Position numbers and translations under genes: made by a program
Notes under the pieces: generated by a model
What the model saw: the letters and a program-made list of their open reading frames with translations, nothing else
What the model was told of the DNA's origin: nothing
Database searches by the model: none
Source of the DNA: Pseudomonadota bacterium
GTDB lineage: Bacteria > Myxococcota_A > Polyangia > GCA-2747355
NCBI GenBank assembly: GCA_016702545.1
Contig: JADJDT010000002.1
Span: 62,001-126,000 of the forward strand
Length of the DNA stretch: 64,000 nucleotides
Direction of reading: 5' to 3'
Part shown: piece after piece, positions 1 through 8,211 of the stretch
How the letters are laid out: each line of letters starts with the position of its first letter
Position numbering within the stretch: position 1 is the stretch's first letter

Positions 1-430
1 CAGATCCTGGGCTCAATAGATCGTCGTGGTTGAGGTTCTTGATGTAGCGCCCGCGCGCCAGGGCGATGCCCTTGTTGTAGGCGTCGTACATGCCCTGATC
101 GCGCTCGCTGATCCAATAGTCGATGCTGTCGTCGTGCGCGCGCAGCACGTCGATCGTACCGTCCGTGGACCCCCCATCGACGACGATGTGCTCGACGTTG
201 TCGTAGCTCTGGTCGCGCACGCTGGCCAGGGCCTGCGCCAGATAGCCCCCGCCATTGAATACGGGGGTGACCACGCTGACGAGCGGACGATTGGGCCGGT
301 CCTCGCGCAGGAGCCCGGCGCAGCGGCGGCCGCCGACGAGCCGTCCCGGCAGCGCTGGGCGCGCGCAATAGTCGTCAACTTGCGGGATCACGGCTCGCGT
401 GAGCGACAACGCGCTGCTCTCCTGCTTCAC
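1..430 (-). CDS. Family 2 glycosyltransferase, C-terminus beyond the window
   Basis: This is the N-terminal part of a GT-A fold (GT2) glycosyltransferase, which transfers a sugar from a nucleotide-sugar donor during surface-polysaccharide assembly. Reading the minus strand gives the core LVSVVTPVFNGGGYLAQALA, then HIVVDGGSTDGTIDVLRAHD and KNLNHDDLLSPGS; the VVDGGSTDGT and NHDD segments are the nucleotide-binding and metal-binding positions of the family. The GTG start at 430 is chosen because it overlaps the stop of the upstream O-antigen-ligase gene in a GTGA, which points to translational coupling. About 45 residues precede the catalytic core. The gene runs off the left edge, so acceptor specificity cannot be judged. 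The family is clear; the sugar is unknown. Confidence 0.85.
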   Translation of the reverse strand, partial: MKQESSALSLTRAVIPQVDDYCARPALPGRLVGGRRCAGLLREDRPNRPLVSVVTPVFNGGGYLAQALASVRDQSYDNVEHIVVDGGSTDGTIDVLRAHDDSIDYWISERDQGMYDAYNKGIALARGRYIKNLNHDDLLSPGS

Positions 431-1736
431 GCCGCGAGGCGGCCGGGACGGACAGGGACGCCCGCACCGCGATGCGTCACCGCCGGCCCCAACGCAGCAC
501 GGCGGGAGGCAAGCATGACCAAGGCCAAGACGACGAAGAACTCCGGACTGGCGAAGGAATCGCGAAACACCGAGACGCCGAGCAAGAGCACCTCGGTCGC
601 CAGCAGCACGGGATAGATGTAGTGCTCCCTAGCCCCGTAGCGCGCAGCGCGCCAGATCTCGCGCAGGAGACGCCCGACGACCGATAGATAGAGGGCCAGC
701 CCGATCAAGCCGTAGTTGGCCAACAGGCCGAATACATCACTGTGCGTGTTGAGCCGGTACTCCAGGACGCGTGGGTCGTAGAGGTGCGACAAGCGCGCGG
801 TATACTCCTGATGGTAGTTCAGGTACTGCGCGATGCCCGCGCCGAGCAGCCAGTGGTCCACGGCCACGGCCAACGCCGAACGCCAGATGTCGACGCGGCC
901 GGAGAAGCCGCCCGCCGTCTCCGGGGAGTAGCGGTCGAGGGCCGAGCTCTCCTGACTCATCGCGGACCACGCGCGCGGGCCGGCCAGGCCGAGCGCCAGC
1001 AGCGCGACGCCCACGATCAGCAGGCGCTGGAGCCGCGTTACCGCGACGGTCGACGAGCGCCGCATCGCGACGAAGAAGGTAACGAGGGCCGCGGCGGCAC
1101 CGATCAGCGCACCCGGGAGCCGCTCAGCGCCAGGATCGCCGCGAAACCGATCGCCCCGGCAGCATAGGCCAGCCGCCGCAGCGAGCTGACCCCGGCCTCG
1201 AAATAGAAGCGCCCGATCAGCAGCAGGACACCCAACGCCGCGGCGAAGCCCGCCTGATTCGGGTTCTTGTAGAGGCCGCTGAAGCGCGCGGCGAAGGCGT
1301 CGGGCACGAGCACCAGCGTGACGCCGATCGCCACCACGAAGGCCGCGACGTAGACGTTGAGAATCGCTGCCACATGGTCGCGCTGGCTGATCGTGTTCTT
1401 CAGCGCCAGGTAGGTCAAGAGCGCGAAGAGGATCAGCGTGCCCTCGTTCAAGGTCGACGTGGGATCGGCGTCTTTGACCACGTACCAGAGGCCGGTCATC
1501 GCCAGGCCCCACACGAAGAGAGTGATCAGCGCCCGGTCGTAGCGATCGAGCACCAGCGGAGCCCGCGCTGCCAGACTCCGCAGTGCGAACACCACCAGCA
1601 GCGCCATACCCACCAGCCGGTAGGGCTTGAACATCGTCGAGCTGCCAAGCCACTTATCCCAGAGCCGCTCGAAGGACAGCAGGGCCACATACAGCGTGGC
1701 GAAGCCCAACCAGATACGGCTGAGGCGATGGGTCAA
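427..1736 (-). pseudogene. O-antigen ligase/polymerase (Wzy_C family), frame broken near 1112
   Basis: This is a polytopic membrane protein of the O-antigen ligase/Wzy polymerase superfamily, acting at the periplasmic face to polymerise or ligate lipid-linked glycan. The first 210 codons from ATG 1736 encode hydrophobic helices ending in LALSGSR and then hit a stop. In another frame the sequence continues with GALIGAAAALVTFFVAMRR, and later GAGIAQYLNYHQEY and RLNTHSDVFGLLANYGLIG, the family's conserved large periplasmic loop. Adding one G to the CCCGGG run at about 1112-1117 restores the continuous family motif SGSRGALIGA. A lost base, real or a consensus error, is therefore the simplest explanation. 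The restored product is about 436 residues. Its end overlaps the next glycosyltransferase by 4 bases. Confidence 0.8.
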
Positions 1737-2253
1737 TCGCTACCTCGGACGGGAGTGGGCGGTGGTCGATGGCCAGCGTACGCTGCGTCCTAGCACGCCG
1801 CGTGCGGGCTTGCTACCCCCACCCGGAGCGGCGCAGGTTTGATACAAGGACGCGGGACCAGGAGGGGGCGGGCCTGGCGGGAGGGGCGCAGGCGTGGGCG
1901 TGAAGGCCGCACAGGCCGGTGCGCGGGCGCAGCGGGGCTTGCACCCGGGCGCGCCGCGGCGGAAGCCCAGCCCCATAGAGACGCAGGGCGCCCCCCTGGA
2001 TCACGTCCTCGGCCCGCAGCAGGTGCCAAGCATCGTAGACGATGCCGGCCTTTCAGACCGAGCCTGGTGGAGGGCTCGGCATCACAGACGCGAAACGAGG
2101 AGGGAGGTTGCTGGTGACAAGCGACCGACGAGCGACAAAGCCTGTGATTTCGGGAACGAGCCCAGGCGACGGGAGACACCCGACACAGTAGTGCTAGAGT
2201 GCGCCGCGCTGGTAGCCGAGACACCGTCGACACGACGCACCAGCAGTGAGCCC
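1737..2253. other. Intergenic region with no recognisable gene
   Basis: This stretch of about 500 bases lies between the divergent O-antigen-ligase and flippase genes. The reading frame of the flippase stays open back to 1894, but the translated upstream part is rich in Arg, Pro and Ala and shows no domain, so it is treated as non-coding. Both promoters should lie here, but no convincing -35/-10 pair was found on either strand. No hairpin terminator was seen. Confidence 0.5.
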
Positions 2254-3795
2254 ATGACAGAGCCCCCAGCCAACGCGGCCGCTGAAGCCGCCACGAACGC
2301 CACCTCCTCCAAGGGCATCGACGACCAGCGCCGGGCGCACCGGGCCATCGGCGCGTTGTTGGTGCGAGGAGTGCTCGGCCAGGTGATCGGGATCCTGCGC
2401 CAGTTTGTGGTGCTTCCATTGATCACGCCCGGGCAACTCGGGTTGTTGCGCTATGTGCTCAATCTGAGCCAGTACTCGCGCTTCTTCCATGTCGGCTTTC
2501 TCTCGACCCTCTGGGTCCGCTTCCCCGAACGGCAAGCGGCGGGCGATCTCGGCGCCTGCGCCGCCATGCAGAGGGCGGCCTGGAGACAAACGCTGGTCGG
2601 CTTCGCGCTCTTCATCCCGGTGGTTGCCCTGCTGCTGCGGGACACGTCGATAGCTCCGTGGCTCTTCCCGTTGATCGTTGTGCTTTCGGCCTTCCCTTTG
2701 CTCGGGGACTATGTTGCCGTTTCCTACCAGGCGCGCGGGGAATTCGAGCCGCTGGTGCGCATCGACCTGATCGTCAGTGTCGTCGGGTTAGCGGCGCTGA
2801 TCGGCCTAACCTTCGCCTTTGGCTTGCCGGGCCTGCTGATCGCCGCCACGCTGCCCGGGCCCCTGCGCGTCGCGTTAGGACGCCGCTACCTTTTCCCTCC
2901 CAAGCATGACCCCCAATCAGCGGCGTATTGGCGCGAGAACCTACTCTTCGGCGTTCGCACATGGCTCGGGCAAAGCGCCGCACACCTCGCCGTCACCGCA
3001 GACGTGTTGCTGCTGGGCCACTTCGTCGGCAAGGAGAGCGCAGTACTTGGCTTCTACGGCCTGGCGCTGACTGTGGCGCAGTTTGCGGCGCGCGATCTGA
3101 CGGCCGTCACGATCGTCCAGCAGAGACAACTCCAGGTGGCCGTCGGCGAACACGGGGGACTCGGTGCTCTAGCGGTGGCGCAGGCGACTGAGCGCTACCT
3201 CGCCATCGACACCCTGGTTTCCGCCTGGCTCTCATCCGCCGTGACCGTTGGCGCCGCACTGCTGCTTCCGCTGCTGTTCCCGCGCTTCTCCCCGGCGCTG
3301 CCGCTGCTCGGCAGCTTGCTCGCCGCCGCGATCATTGGCAGCCCGCTACGCTATACACGGGTCGTGCTCATGCTCGCCGACCGGGCGCCGCTGCTGGTCG
3401 CCAGCTCGCTGGTCCAACTGGCGGTGTTGGCGGGCGGCATGGCGCTGGCCCACTACTGGCTGTCCGATGCGATCTGGGCCTATACCGGCGCGCGCCTACT
3501 GTCGACGGCCGTGGGCGCGGCCCTGGAGCTGTTGGTCGCGTATGTTGCGATGGGGCGCAGTCGAGAGGGCCTGCGCCTGCTGGCGCGCTTCGCGCTCGCC
3601 GTCGGCCCGCTGTTGTTGCTCGCGGTCGGTACATGGTCGGCCGTCACCCGCTGGGCTCTCGTGGTCATCATCTGCGCCCTGCCGCTGCTGCTCGCGGCCA
3701 GCTTCCGCGTGTGCTTCCCGGGTGTGCCGCGCGAAGCGATGACCATGCTGGGCGGCATCTTTCGCGGCCTCGTCGGTCGTCGTCGCCACAGTTGA
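2254..3795 (+). CDS. Wzx-type polysaccharide flippase (MOP superfamily)
   Basis: This is a 513-residue integral membrane protein that resembles lipopolysaccharide flippases of the MOP/PST family, which move undecaprenyl-linked repeat units across the inner membrane. After a hydrophilic N-terminus (MTEPPANAAAEAATN) it has about 12 to 14 hydrophobic segments, for example the stretches around residues 35-60, 105-150, 220-260 and 400-480. The ATG at 2254 is preferred over the longer open frame (from 1894) because the extra residues have no domain character and the transmembrane part begins soon after it. It is transcribed divergently from the Wzy-like gene. With the phosphoglycosyltransferase at 22,060 it supports a Wzx/Wzy-dependent pathway. 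The substrate is inferred from context only. Confidence 0.8.
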   Translation: MTEPPANAAAEAATNATSSKGIDDQRRAHRAIGALLVRGVLGQVIGILRQFVVLPLITPGQLGLLRYVLNLSQYSRFFHVGFLSTLWVRFPERQAAGDLGACAAMQRAAWRQTLVGFALFIPVVALLLRDTSIAPWLFPLIVVLSAFPLLGDYVAVSYQARGEFEPLVRIDLIVSVVGLAALIGLTFAFGLPGLLIAATLPGPLRVALGRRYLFPPKHDPQSAAYWRENLLFGVRTWLGQSAAHLAVTADVLLLGHFVGKESAVLGFYGLALTVAQFAARDLTAVTIVQQRQLQVAVGEHGGLGALAVAQATERYLAIDTLVSAWLSSAVTVGAALLLPLLFPRFSPALPLLGSLLAAAIIGSPLRYTRVVLMLADRAPLLVASSLVQLAVLAGGMALAHYWLSDAIWAYTGARLLSTAVGAALELLVAYVAMGRSREGLRLLARFALAVGPLLLLAVGTWSAVTRWALVVIICALPLLLAASFRVCFPGVPREAMTMLGGIFRGLVGRRRHS

Positions 3796-3986
3796 CGCGC
3801 CGCCTCGGCCATCCGGCCAGGGAGGCACGGGTGGGCAAGAGTCGCCGGAGGCGCGGCAAAGTGTTCACGGGGGATCCCCCGCCCGGAAAGGCGCGGGCGC
3901 CACAAGGCGCGCGCGGGCGCGCTCGCGTGCAGGGTCGAGCGGCGGAGGGGGGGACGGTTACGGCGGCGCTGACAAGGAGGCGTTTC

Positions 3987-4670
3987 ATGTTCGAAAAGCT
4001 CAGGCGCCTACCCCGAGCCGTCGAGGCCCACGGCGTATTCGGCCTGCTGGAGCGGGCCGTCGCCGACGAGGGACTACCACGGCTGCGCGGCTACCTGCTG
4101 GCCCAGCGCTTCGACCGCGCCGGGTGCGATCTATGGGCGTACGGTCGACTGACCCTGCGGCGCGACCGGCGTTCCAGCCTGCGTTGCGGGGATCACTGCC
4201 GAATCTACCCGGAGGTCGTGCTGCGCTGTGAGGCGATGGACACCCGCGCCGCGCCCGCCACCATCGAGCTTGGGGATGAGTTGCAGCTCAAGGACGGCGC
4301 TCGGCTCATCGCGCGCTCGGCTCGCATCATCGTCGGCAAGCGCGTGGCGATCGGCGCGCACTGCGATATCACCGCGACCCTGGCCGACATCGTCATCGGC
4401 GACTACTGCCGCATCGCTGGAGAGGTCTACCTTGCCACCGGCAACCACCGCTTCGCGCGGGCTGATCAGCTGATCATGGAGCAAGGCTGCTCCTTCGAGC
4501 CCGTGCGCATCGGTTCCGATTGCTGGTTCGGTCGGAGAGCCATGGTGCTCCCTGGGGTCACAATCGGTGACGGCTGCGTGGTGGCGGCGGGAGCCATCGT
4601 GACACGTGACGTCCCGCCCATGTCGGTCGTCGCCGGGATTCCGGCCCGCGTGATCAAGCAGCGGCAGTAG
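3987..4670 (+). CDS. Hexapeptide-repeat acyltransferase (WbbJ/maltose acetyltransferase type)
   Basis: This 227-residue protein has a left-handed beta-helix C-terminal half, the LbetaH fold of sugar O- or N-acetyltransferases that use acetyl-CoA. The hexad pattern is visible in IIVGKRVAIGAHCDI, IVIGDYCRIAGEVYL and VRIGSDCWFGRRAMVLPG, followed by VTIGDGCVVAAGAIVTRDVP and a PARVIKQR end. The NHR motif (TGNHRF, around residue 153) is in the expected catalytic region. ATG 3987 has a strong AGGAGG ribosome-binding site 6 bases upstream. It probably modifies a sugar of the polysaccharide built by this locus. The target sugar is unknown. Confidence 0.85.
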   Translation: MFEKLRRLPRAVEAHGVFGLLERAVADEGLPRLRGYLLAQRFDRAGCDLWAYGRLTLRRDRRSSLRCGDHCRIYPEVVLRCEAMDTRAAPATIELGDELQLKDGARLIARSARIIVGKRVAIGAHCDITATLADIVIGDYCRIAGEVYLATGNHRFARADQLIMEQGCSFEPVRIGSDCWFGRRAMVLPGVTIGDGCVVAAGAIVTRDVPPMSVVAGIPARVIKQRQ

Positions 4671-4671
4671 G

Positions 4672-4714
4672 CTAGGCCGAAAACGAGTGCGGGACGCGCT
4701 TGTCTTGGGCCTAG
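4672..4714. repeat. CTAG-bounded palindrome (GCCGAAAAC...GTCTTGGGC type)
   Basis: This is an imperfect hairpin about 42 bases long directly after the acetyltransferase stop. Its arms follow the pattern GCC-GAAAAC-GAG-GCG and CGC-CTTGTCTTGGGC, around a GGGA loop. It belongs to the same palindrome family seen at 4853-4909, 4998-5037, 41429-41465, 53874-53925 and 54027-54069, all ending in TAG or CTAG. It could also stop transcription, but there is no T-run. Confidence 0.6.
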
Positions 4715-4858
4715 GAGCCTGTCGGGAAATGTCGCGAGCCGCCCGAGCGCAAGGCGCGGCGCGCACCGGAGCGGAACGTACGGGCTGGTACGTGAGCACC
4801 GGAGCATAGCCGAAACGCAGCGATCGGGTGGCGCAGCAATTTCCCGACAGGCTCCTAG
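4711..4858. mobile_element. 148-bp element with 20-bp perfect terminal inverted repeats
   Basis: The ends are CTAGGAGCCTGTCGGGAAAT at 4711-4730 and its exact reverse complement at 4839-4858. The interior is GC-rich and contains an internal hairpin (GAACGTAC...GTACGTGAG). No reading frame of note is present, so it is a non-autonomous repeat, MITE-like in layout. It sits between two CTAG-bounded palindromes, so a target duplication cannot be separated from the palindromes' own CTAG ends. The element at 45,580-45,740 has a comparable design. Confidence 0.65.
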
Positions 4859-5037
4859 CCCGAAAACAAGCGCGCTTTGGCGCAAGCCCCTTGTTTTCGG
4901 GCTAGACGAGCCGACAGGCGAGCGTTGTGGGGTGAAGTCGCGGGGATTCACTCCCCGCGACGAGGGGGCTTTGCGAAAGCCCCCTGAGTAATATCTGGGC
5001 CCAGAACGAGCGCGGGACGCGCTTGTTCTGGGCCTAG
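4853..5037. repeat. Compound palindromic repeat, copy 1 (BIME-like)
   Basis: Four hairpins follow each other: CTAGCCCGAAAACAAGCGCG with its mirror ending TTTTCGGGCTAG; GTCGCGGGGA-TTCAC-TCCCCGCGAC; GGGGGCTTT-GCG-AAAGCCCCC; and GGGCCCAGAACGAGCGCG with its mirror ending TTCTGGGCCTAG. The same ordered set recurs at 53,874-54,069. Together with the preceding elements this repeat fills most of the 470-base gap between 4,671 and 5,142. It has no coding content. Conservation of the order of the units suggests that the whole mosaic spreads as one unit. Confidence 0.75.
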
Positions 5038-5142
5038 CGCCACGCCGCTTCGGATCGCGCTCGGCCTCCGCTCGCGGTGCCGCGCCGATCCGCCGCTGGC
5101 CTCGCAGCCGCTCGGCAGCGCTTTCGAACCAAGGGAAGCTCG

Positions 5143-6542
5143 TCAGCCCGCAAACCGGCGCGCCAACACCTCGGCAACTCGCGCGGAGGCCTGGCCGTCG
5201 CACGGACCGCACTCCGCCGCGCGGAGGCGGCGGCGCCCCGTCGCATCGCGCTCCGGATCGGCCAAGTAGCAGCCGAGCTGCTGCTCGAGCTCGGCGAACG
5301 AGCGCACGACCGCGACGCCACCGAAGCTCAGCATCTTCTGCAGGTGGGGGAACTCGACCACGCGGCGCACGGAGCGCCACCACGGCAGCTCATGCCCGGC
5401 GTCGAAGATCGGCAGCACGACGGGGCGGTCCTGCACCACGGAGTCGATCGAGAGCGTCGAGCCGCTGTTGAGCGATACGGCACAGCCCGCGATCAGCGCC
5501 GCTAGCTTGCGCAGATCTCGCTCTTCGAGATCCCACGGCAGCCGGTCGGAGACCACCTGCGGGAGATCGATCGCCACGCGAGGCCCGGCCATCGTCCGCA
5601 GCCGCTCGACCGTCTCACCATCGGCCATGCTGCCACGAATGTTCTGCGGATGGGGCCGCACCACGAGCTGCATCCGCGGTCCAAAGGCACCCGGCTCGCA
5701 CGCGCCCGCCAGCCACTCCACCACGTCGAGCTCGTGCGGGCAGAAGAAGCGCGCGCTCATGCCGAAGAACAGGTAGGGGTCGTCCGGGCACAACCCCAGA
5801 CCGGCCAGCACCTCACGGGCCTGCAGTCGGTTGCCCGGATCGCAGTGCGCGTCGAAGTGGGCGACCCCGCATTCGTTGATGCGGTCGGGCGTCACGCCAT
5901 AGTAGCGCTGCAGTTCGTCGCTCATCACCGGTCCCCAGGAGATGAAGCGATCGGGGAGCGCGGCGAAGCGACCCTTGCAGCTGATGTTGTCCCAGCTCAG
6001 CAGCTGCCCCACCGTCGGAATGCCGAGCCGCTGAGCCTCCAGCACGAACAAGGCTTCGAGCCAGTTGACCGGGTAGCTCGACACGAGCAACCGCGGCCGC
6101 AGGCGCTCGAGGATCACCCGTACCGCACGGCTCCGCAGCAGGCGCTGCTCCGCGCGCTGAGCCAACCTGGGCACCAGCGACCAGCGCAGCGCCAGCCGAT
6201 TGACCGCCTTGCCGACCAGCGGGCGCAGCTTCAGCAGCGGACGCACCGCCGCGCTGTGCAGCTCATAGAGGTGTTTGGCTCGCAACGCCGCGTTGTGCTC
6301 GTAGTCGTCGAAGAGATAACGGCGCGCCGGCCCATAGGCCTTGAGCCCCAGCCCGTGAACCTCGGGGCCTGCTCGAGCGCCACGCCGCGACTGGCGCAGA
6401 ATTGCTGGAAGTAGGCCTCGCCGGCGCTGGGTGATACCACGGTCACAGCGACCCCGCGCCCCCGCAGCTCGGGGACGATCGCGCTGTGCAGCACCATCCG
6501 CGCGGCGAAGCCGTGCGACAGCACGTAACAGACGTCGGTCAT
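5143..6542 (-). pseudogene. GT-B-fold glycosyltransferase-like protein, frame broken near 6365
   Basis: The protein begins MTDVCYVLSHGFAARMVLHS and continues in a second frame with HGLGLKAYGPARRYLFDDYEHN, giving about 466 residues once joined. The join needs one extra C in the GCCCCG run near 6365-6369. The N-terminal Rossmann-like half and the C-terminal segment RPHPQNIRGSMADGETVERL...SLNSGSTLSIDSVVQDRPVV resemble the GT-B layout of CDP-glycerol transferase-like and capsule sugar transferases, where the C-terminal half binds the nucleotide donor. ATG 6542 overlaps the NeuA stop in ATGA. As last gene of the nonulosonate cassette it is a plausible transferase for the CMP-activated sugar, but this is inference from position. 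Confidence 0.6.
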
Positions 6543-7246
6543 GCGGAGGCTCCTTCCGCCGCCTCGCGCTGGAGCAGGAACTCGGCGAAGAGCAGATCGC
6601 GCGCCGTGTTGATGTCGACCGAGCGCTCGGCCGGCATCACGAAGCCACGACAGTCGTCGCCGAGGATAGCCCCGCCGTCGATCACCGCGCGTCGGCTGGC
6701 GTAGACCGAGCAGTTGCGCACGAACAGGCGCGGCAGCTCGTGCGCGGCCATCCGCCCGCGCTCCTCCTCGAGGTAGGGCCACAGTCGATCGCCTTCGAGG
6801 CGCTTGAGCTTGACCGGGTGAATCGCGTGGTCGAGCTCGACGACGCTCACCGCGCTGTCCGCGCCGCTCGCTTGCAGCAGCGCGACCGTGCCGTCGATGT
6901 CCGCCGAGCGCGTGAAGGGTGAGCTGGGCTGGATGATCGCGATCGCGTCGAAGCGCTCGTCGGCGCGCTCGAGCGCCCGCAGCGCGTGGCGGACGTAGTC
7001 GATGGCGGGCGAGGTGTCGTCCGCCAACTCGGCCGGACGAGCGAGCGCGAGTACAGGATCGACAGCGGCCGCCAGCGCCAGCACCTCCGGATCGTCCGAC
7101 GAGACAACGACCCGAGCGAGGCCGACCGCGCCGCGCGCCGCCTCGATCGCCCACACCACCAACGGCCGGCCGCCCAACAAGCGCACGTTCTTGCGTGGCA
7201 AGCGCTTTGACCCCGCGCGCGCCGGAACGATGCCGAGGACTCTCAT
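6539..7246 (-). CDS. neuA: CMP-nonulosonic acid synthetase (acylneuraminate cytidylyltransferase family)
   Basis: This 235-residue enzyme activates a nine-carbon sialic-type acid with CTP to give the CMP-sugar donor. The diagnostic N-terminal loop IVPARAGSKRLPRKN (residues 6-20) and ILQ/IIQPSSPFTRSADID (about 104-118) are present, as is the C-terminal VDINTARDLLFAE, where the Asp binds the metal. Length fits bacterial NeuA/LegF/PseF proteins. The gene overlaps the dehydrogenase stop (ATGA at 7246-7243) and its own stop overlaps the next start. With NeuB and NeuC upstream it completes activation of the sugar. The exact nonulosonate (Neu5Ac, legionaminic or other) cannot be fixed from this family alone. 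Confidence 0.88.
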   Translation of the reverse strand: MRVLGIVPARAGSKRLPRKNVRLLGGRPLVVWAIEAARGAVGLARVVVSSDDPEVLALAAAVDPVLALARPAELADDTSPAIDYVRHALRALERADERFDAIAIIQPSSPFTRSADIDGTVALLQASGADSAVSVVELDHAIHPVKLKRLEGDRLWPYLEEERGRMAAHELPRLFVRNCSVYASRRAVIDGGAILGDDCRGFVMPAERSVDINTARDLLFAEFLLQREAAEGASA

Positions 7247-8211
7247 TGGCCCCTTCCCTCCCGCAGCGCCGCGACGACCTTTCCCGCCAGGAACACCTCG
7301 GTCTTGACGAACGACTCGCGCGTGTTGCCGCCGAGATGCGGCGTCAGCACGAGGTTGTCGTGGTCGCGCGCGTAGGCGACCAGCGGGTGGTCGGCGCCAA
7401 TCTGCGGCTCGCCCTCGAGCACGTCGAGCGCCGCGCCGGCCAGGCGCCCGCTGCGCAGCGCGGCCAGCAGCGCGGCGCCGTCGACCACCCCACCGCGGGC
7501 GGTGTTGATCAGGACCGCACCTGGCTTCATCGCCGCGAGCTGTGCAGCGCCCAGCAGGTGGTGCGTCTCGGGACTGTAGCTCAGGTGCAGGCTGATCAGA
7601 TCGGCCTGAGCCAGCAGGGCCTCCAGCGTCTCGACGCGCTCGGCGGCCTCGTGCGGGAAATCCGGGCGCGGGTCGTAGCCCAGCACCCGCATGCCGAGCG
7701 CACGCAAGTAGCCGGCGGTGATGGTCCCCAGCCGCCCCATCCCGACCAGTCCCGCGGTCTTCTCGAAGAGCTCGCTGCCACGCCAGCGGTCGCGCTCCCA
7801 GTGCCCCTGCAGCACGGCGCCGTGCGCCGCGGGAAGGTGCCGCAGCAAGGCCAAGGCCAGCGCCAGCGTGTGCTCGGCCGTGGCGCGCACCTGCCGCAGG
7901 AAGGCGCTCTCGCCGCGCAGGCTGAGCACCCGAACGCCGCGTGCGGCGCAGGCCGCGAGATCGATGTGGTCCAGGCCGGTGACCGGGGTGGCGACGACCC
8001 AGCAGCGGCGCGCCGCGGCCAACGCCTCGGCGTCGAGGCGGTGACCGAGGCGCAGCCAGAGCACGTCGTAGTCCGCCAGCGCCCGGGTCAGTGGGACGCT
8101 GGCGTCGAGCTCGACCTCGGCCGCGTCACGCAGCAACCCCAACGCCTCGGCGCTGAAGTCGCGCGGCTCGGCGATCAGCAGCCGCGGACGCCGCTCAGTG
8201 GGCGCGGTCAT
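7243..8211 (-). CDS. D-isomer-specific 2-hydroxyacid dehydrogenase (SerA-like)
   Basis: This 322-residue NAD-dependent oxidoreductase has the nucleotide-binding motif GLVGMGRLGTITAGYL (about 145-160), the INTARGGVVDGAALL segment, DVLEGEP with the active-site Glu, and LTPHLGGNTRES with the catalytic His. ATG 8211 lies inside the end of the NeuC gene (17-base overlap), while a longer open frame upstream is Arg/Ser-rich and not credible. The family oxidises or reduces 2-hydroxy/2-keto acids such as 3-phosphoglycerate. Its place between neuC and neuA is not part of the standard sialic-acid pathway. It may supply or tailor a keto acid or a lactyl-type substituent; this is speculation. Confidence 0.85.
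   Translation of the reverse strand: MTAPTERRPRLLIAEPRDFSAEALGLLRDAAEVELDASVPLTRALADYDVLWLRLGHRLDAEALAAARRCWVVATPVTGLDHIDLAACAARGVRVLSLRGESAFLRQVRATAEHTLALALALLRHLPAAHGAVLQGHWERDRWRGSELFEKTAGLVGMGRLGTITAGYLRALGMRVLGYDPRPDFPHEAAERVETLEALLAQADLISLHLSYSPETHHLLGAAQLAAMKPGAVLINTARGGVVDGAALLAALRSGRLAGAALDVLEGEPQIGADHPLVAYARDHDNLVLTPHLGGNTRESFVKTEVFLAGKVVAALREGRGQ

Noticed and set aside
3854..3965. Possible third MITE (GTGTTCACGGGGGAT followed by GC hairpins)
   Set aside because: Only the left-end similarity is visible; no convincing right end and no target duplication.
4970..5000. GGGGGCTTT-GCG-AAAGCCCCC hairpin as a transcription terminator
   Set aside because: No following T-run, and the same hairpin occurs as part of a mobile mosaic; termination may occur but is not supported by sequence alone.
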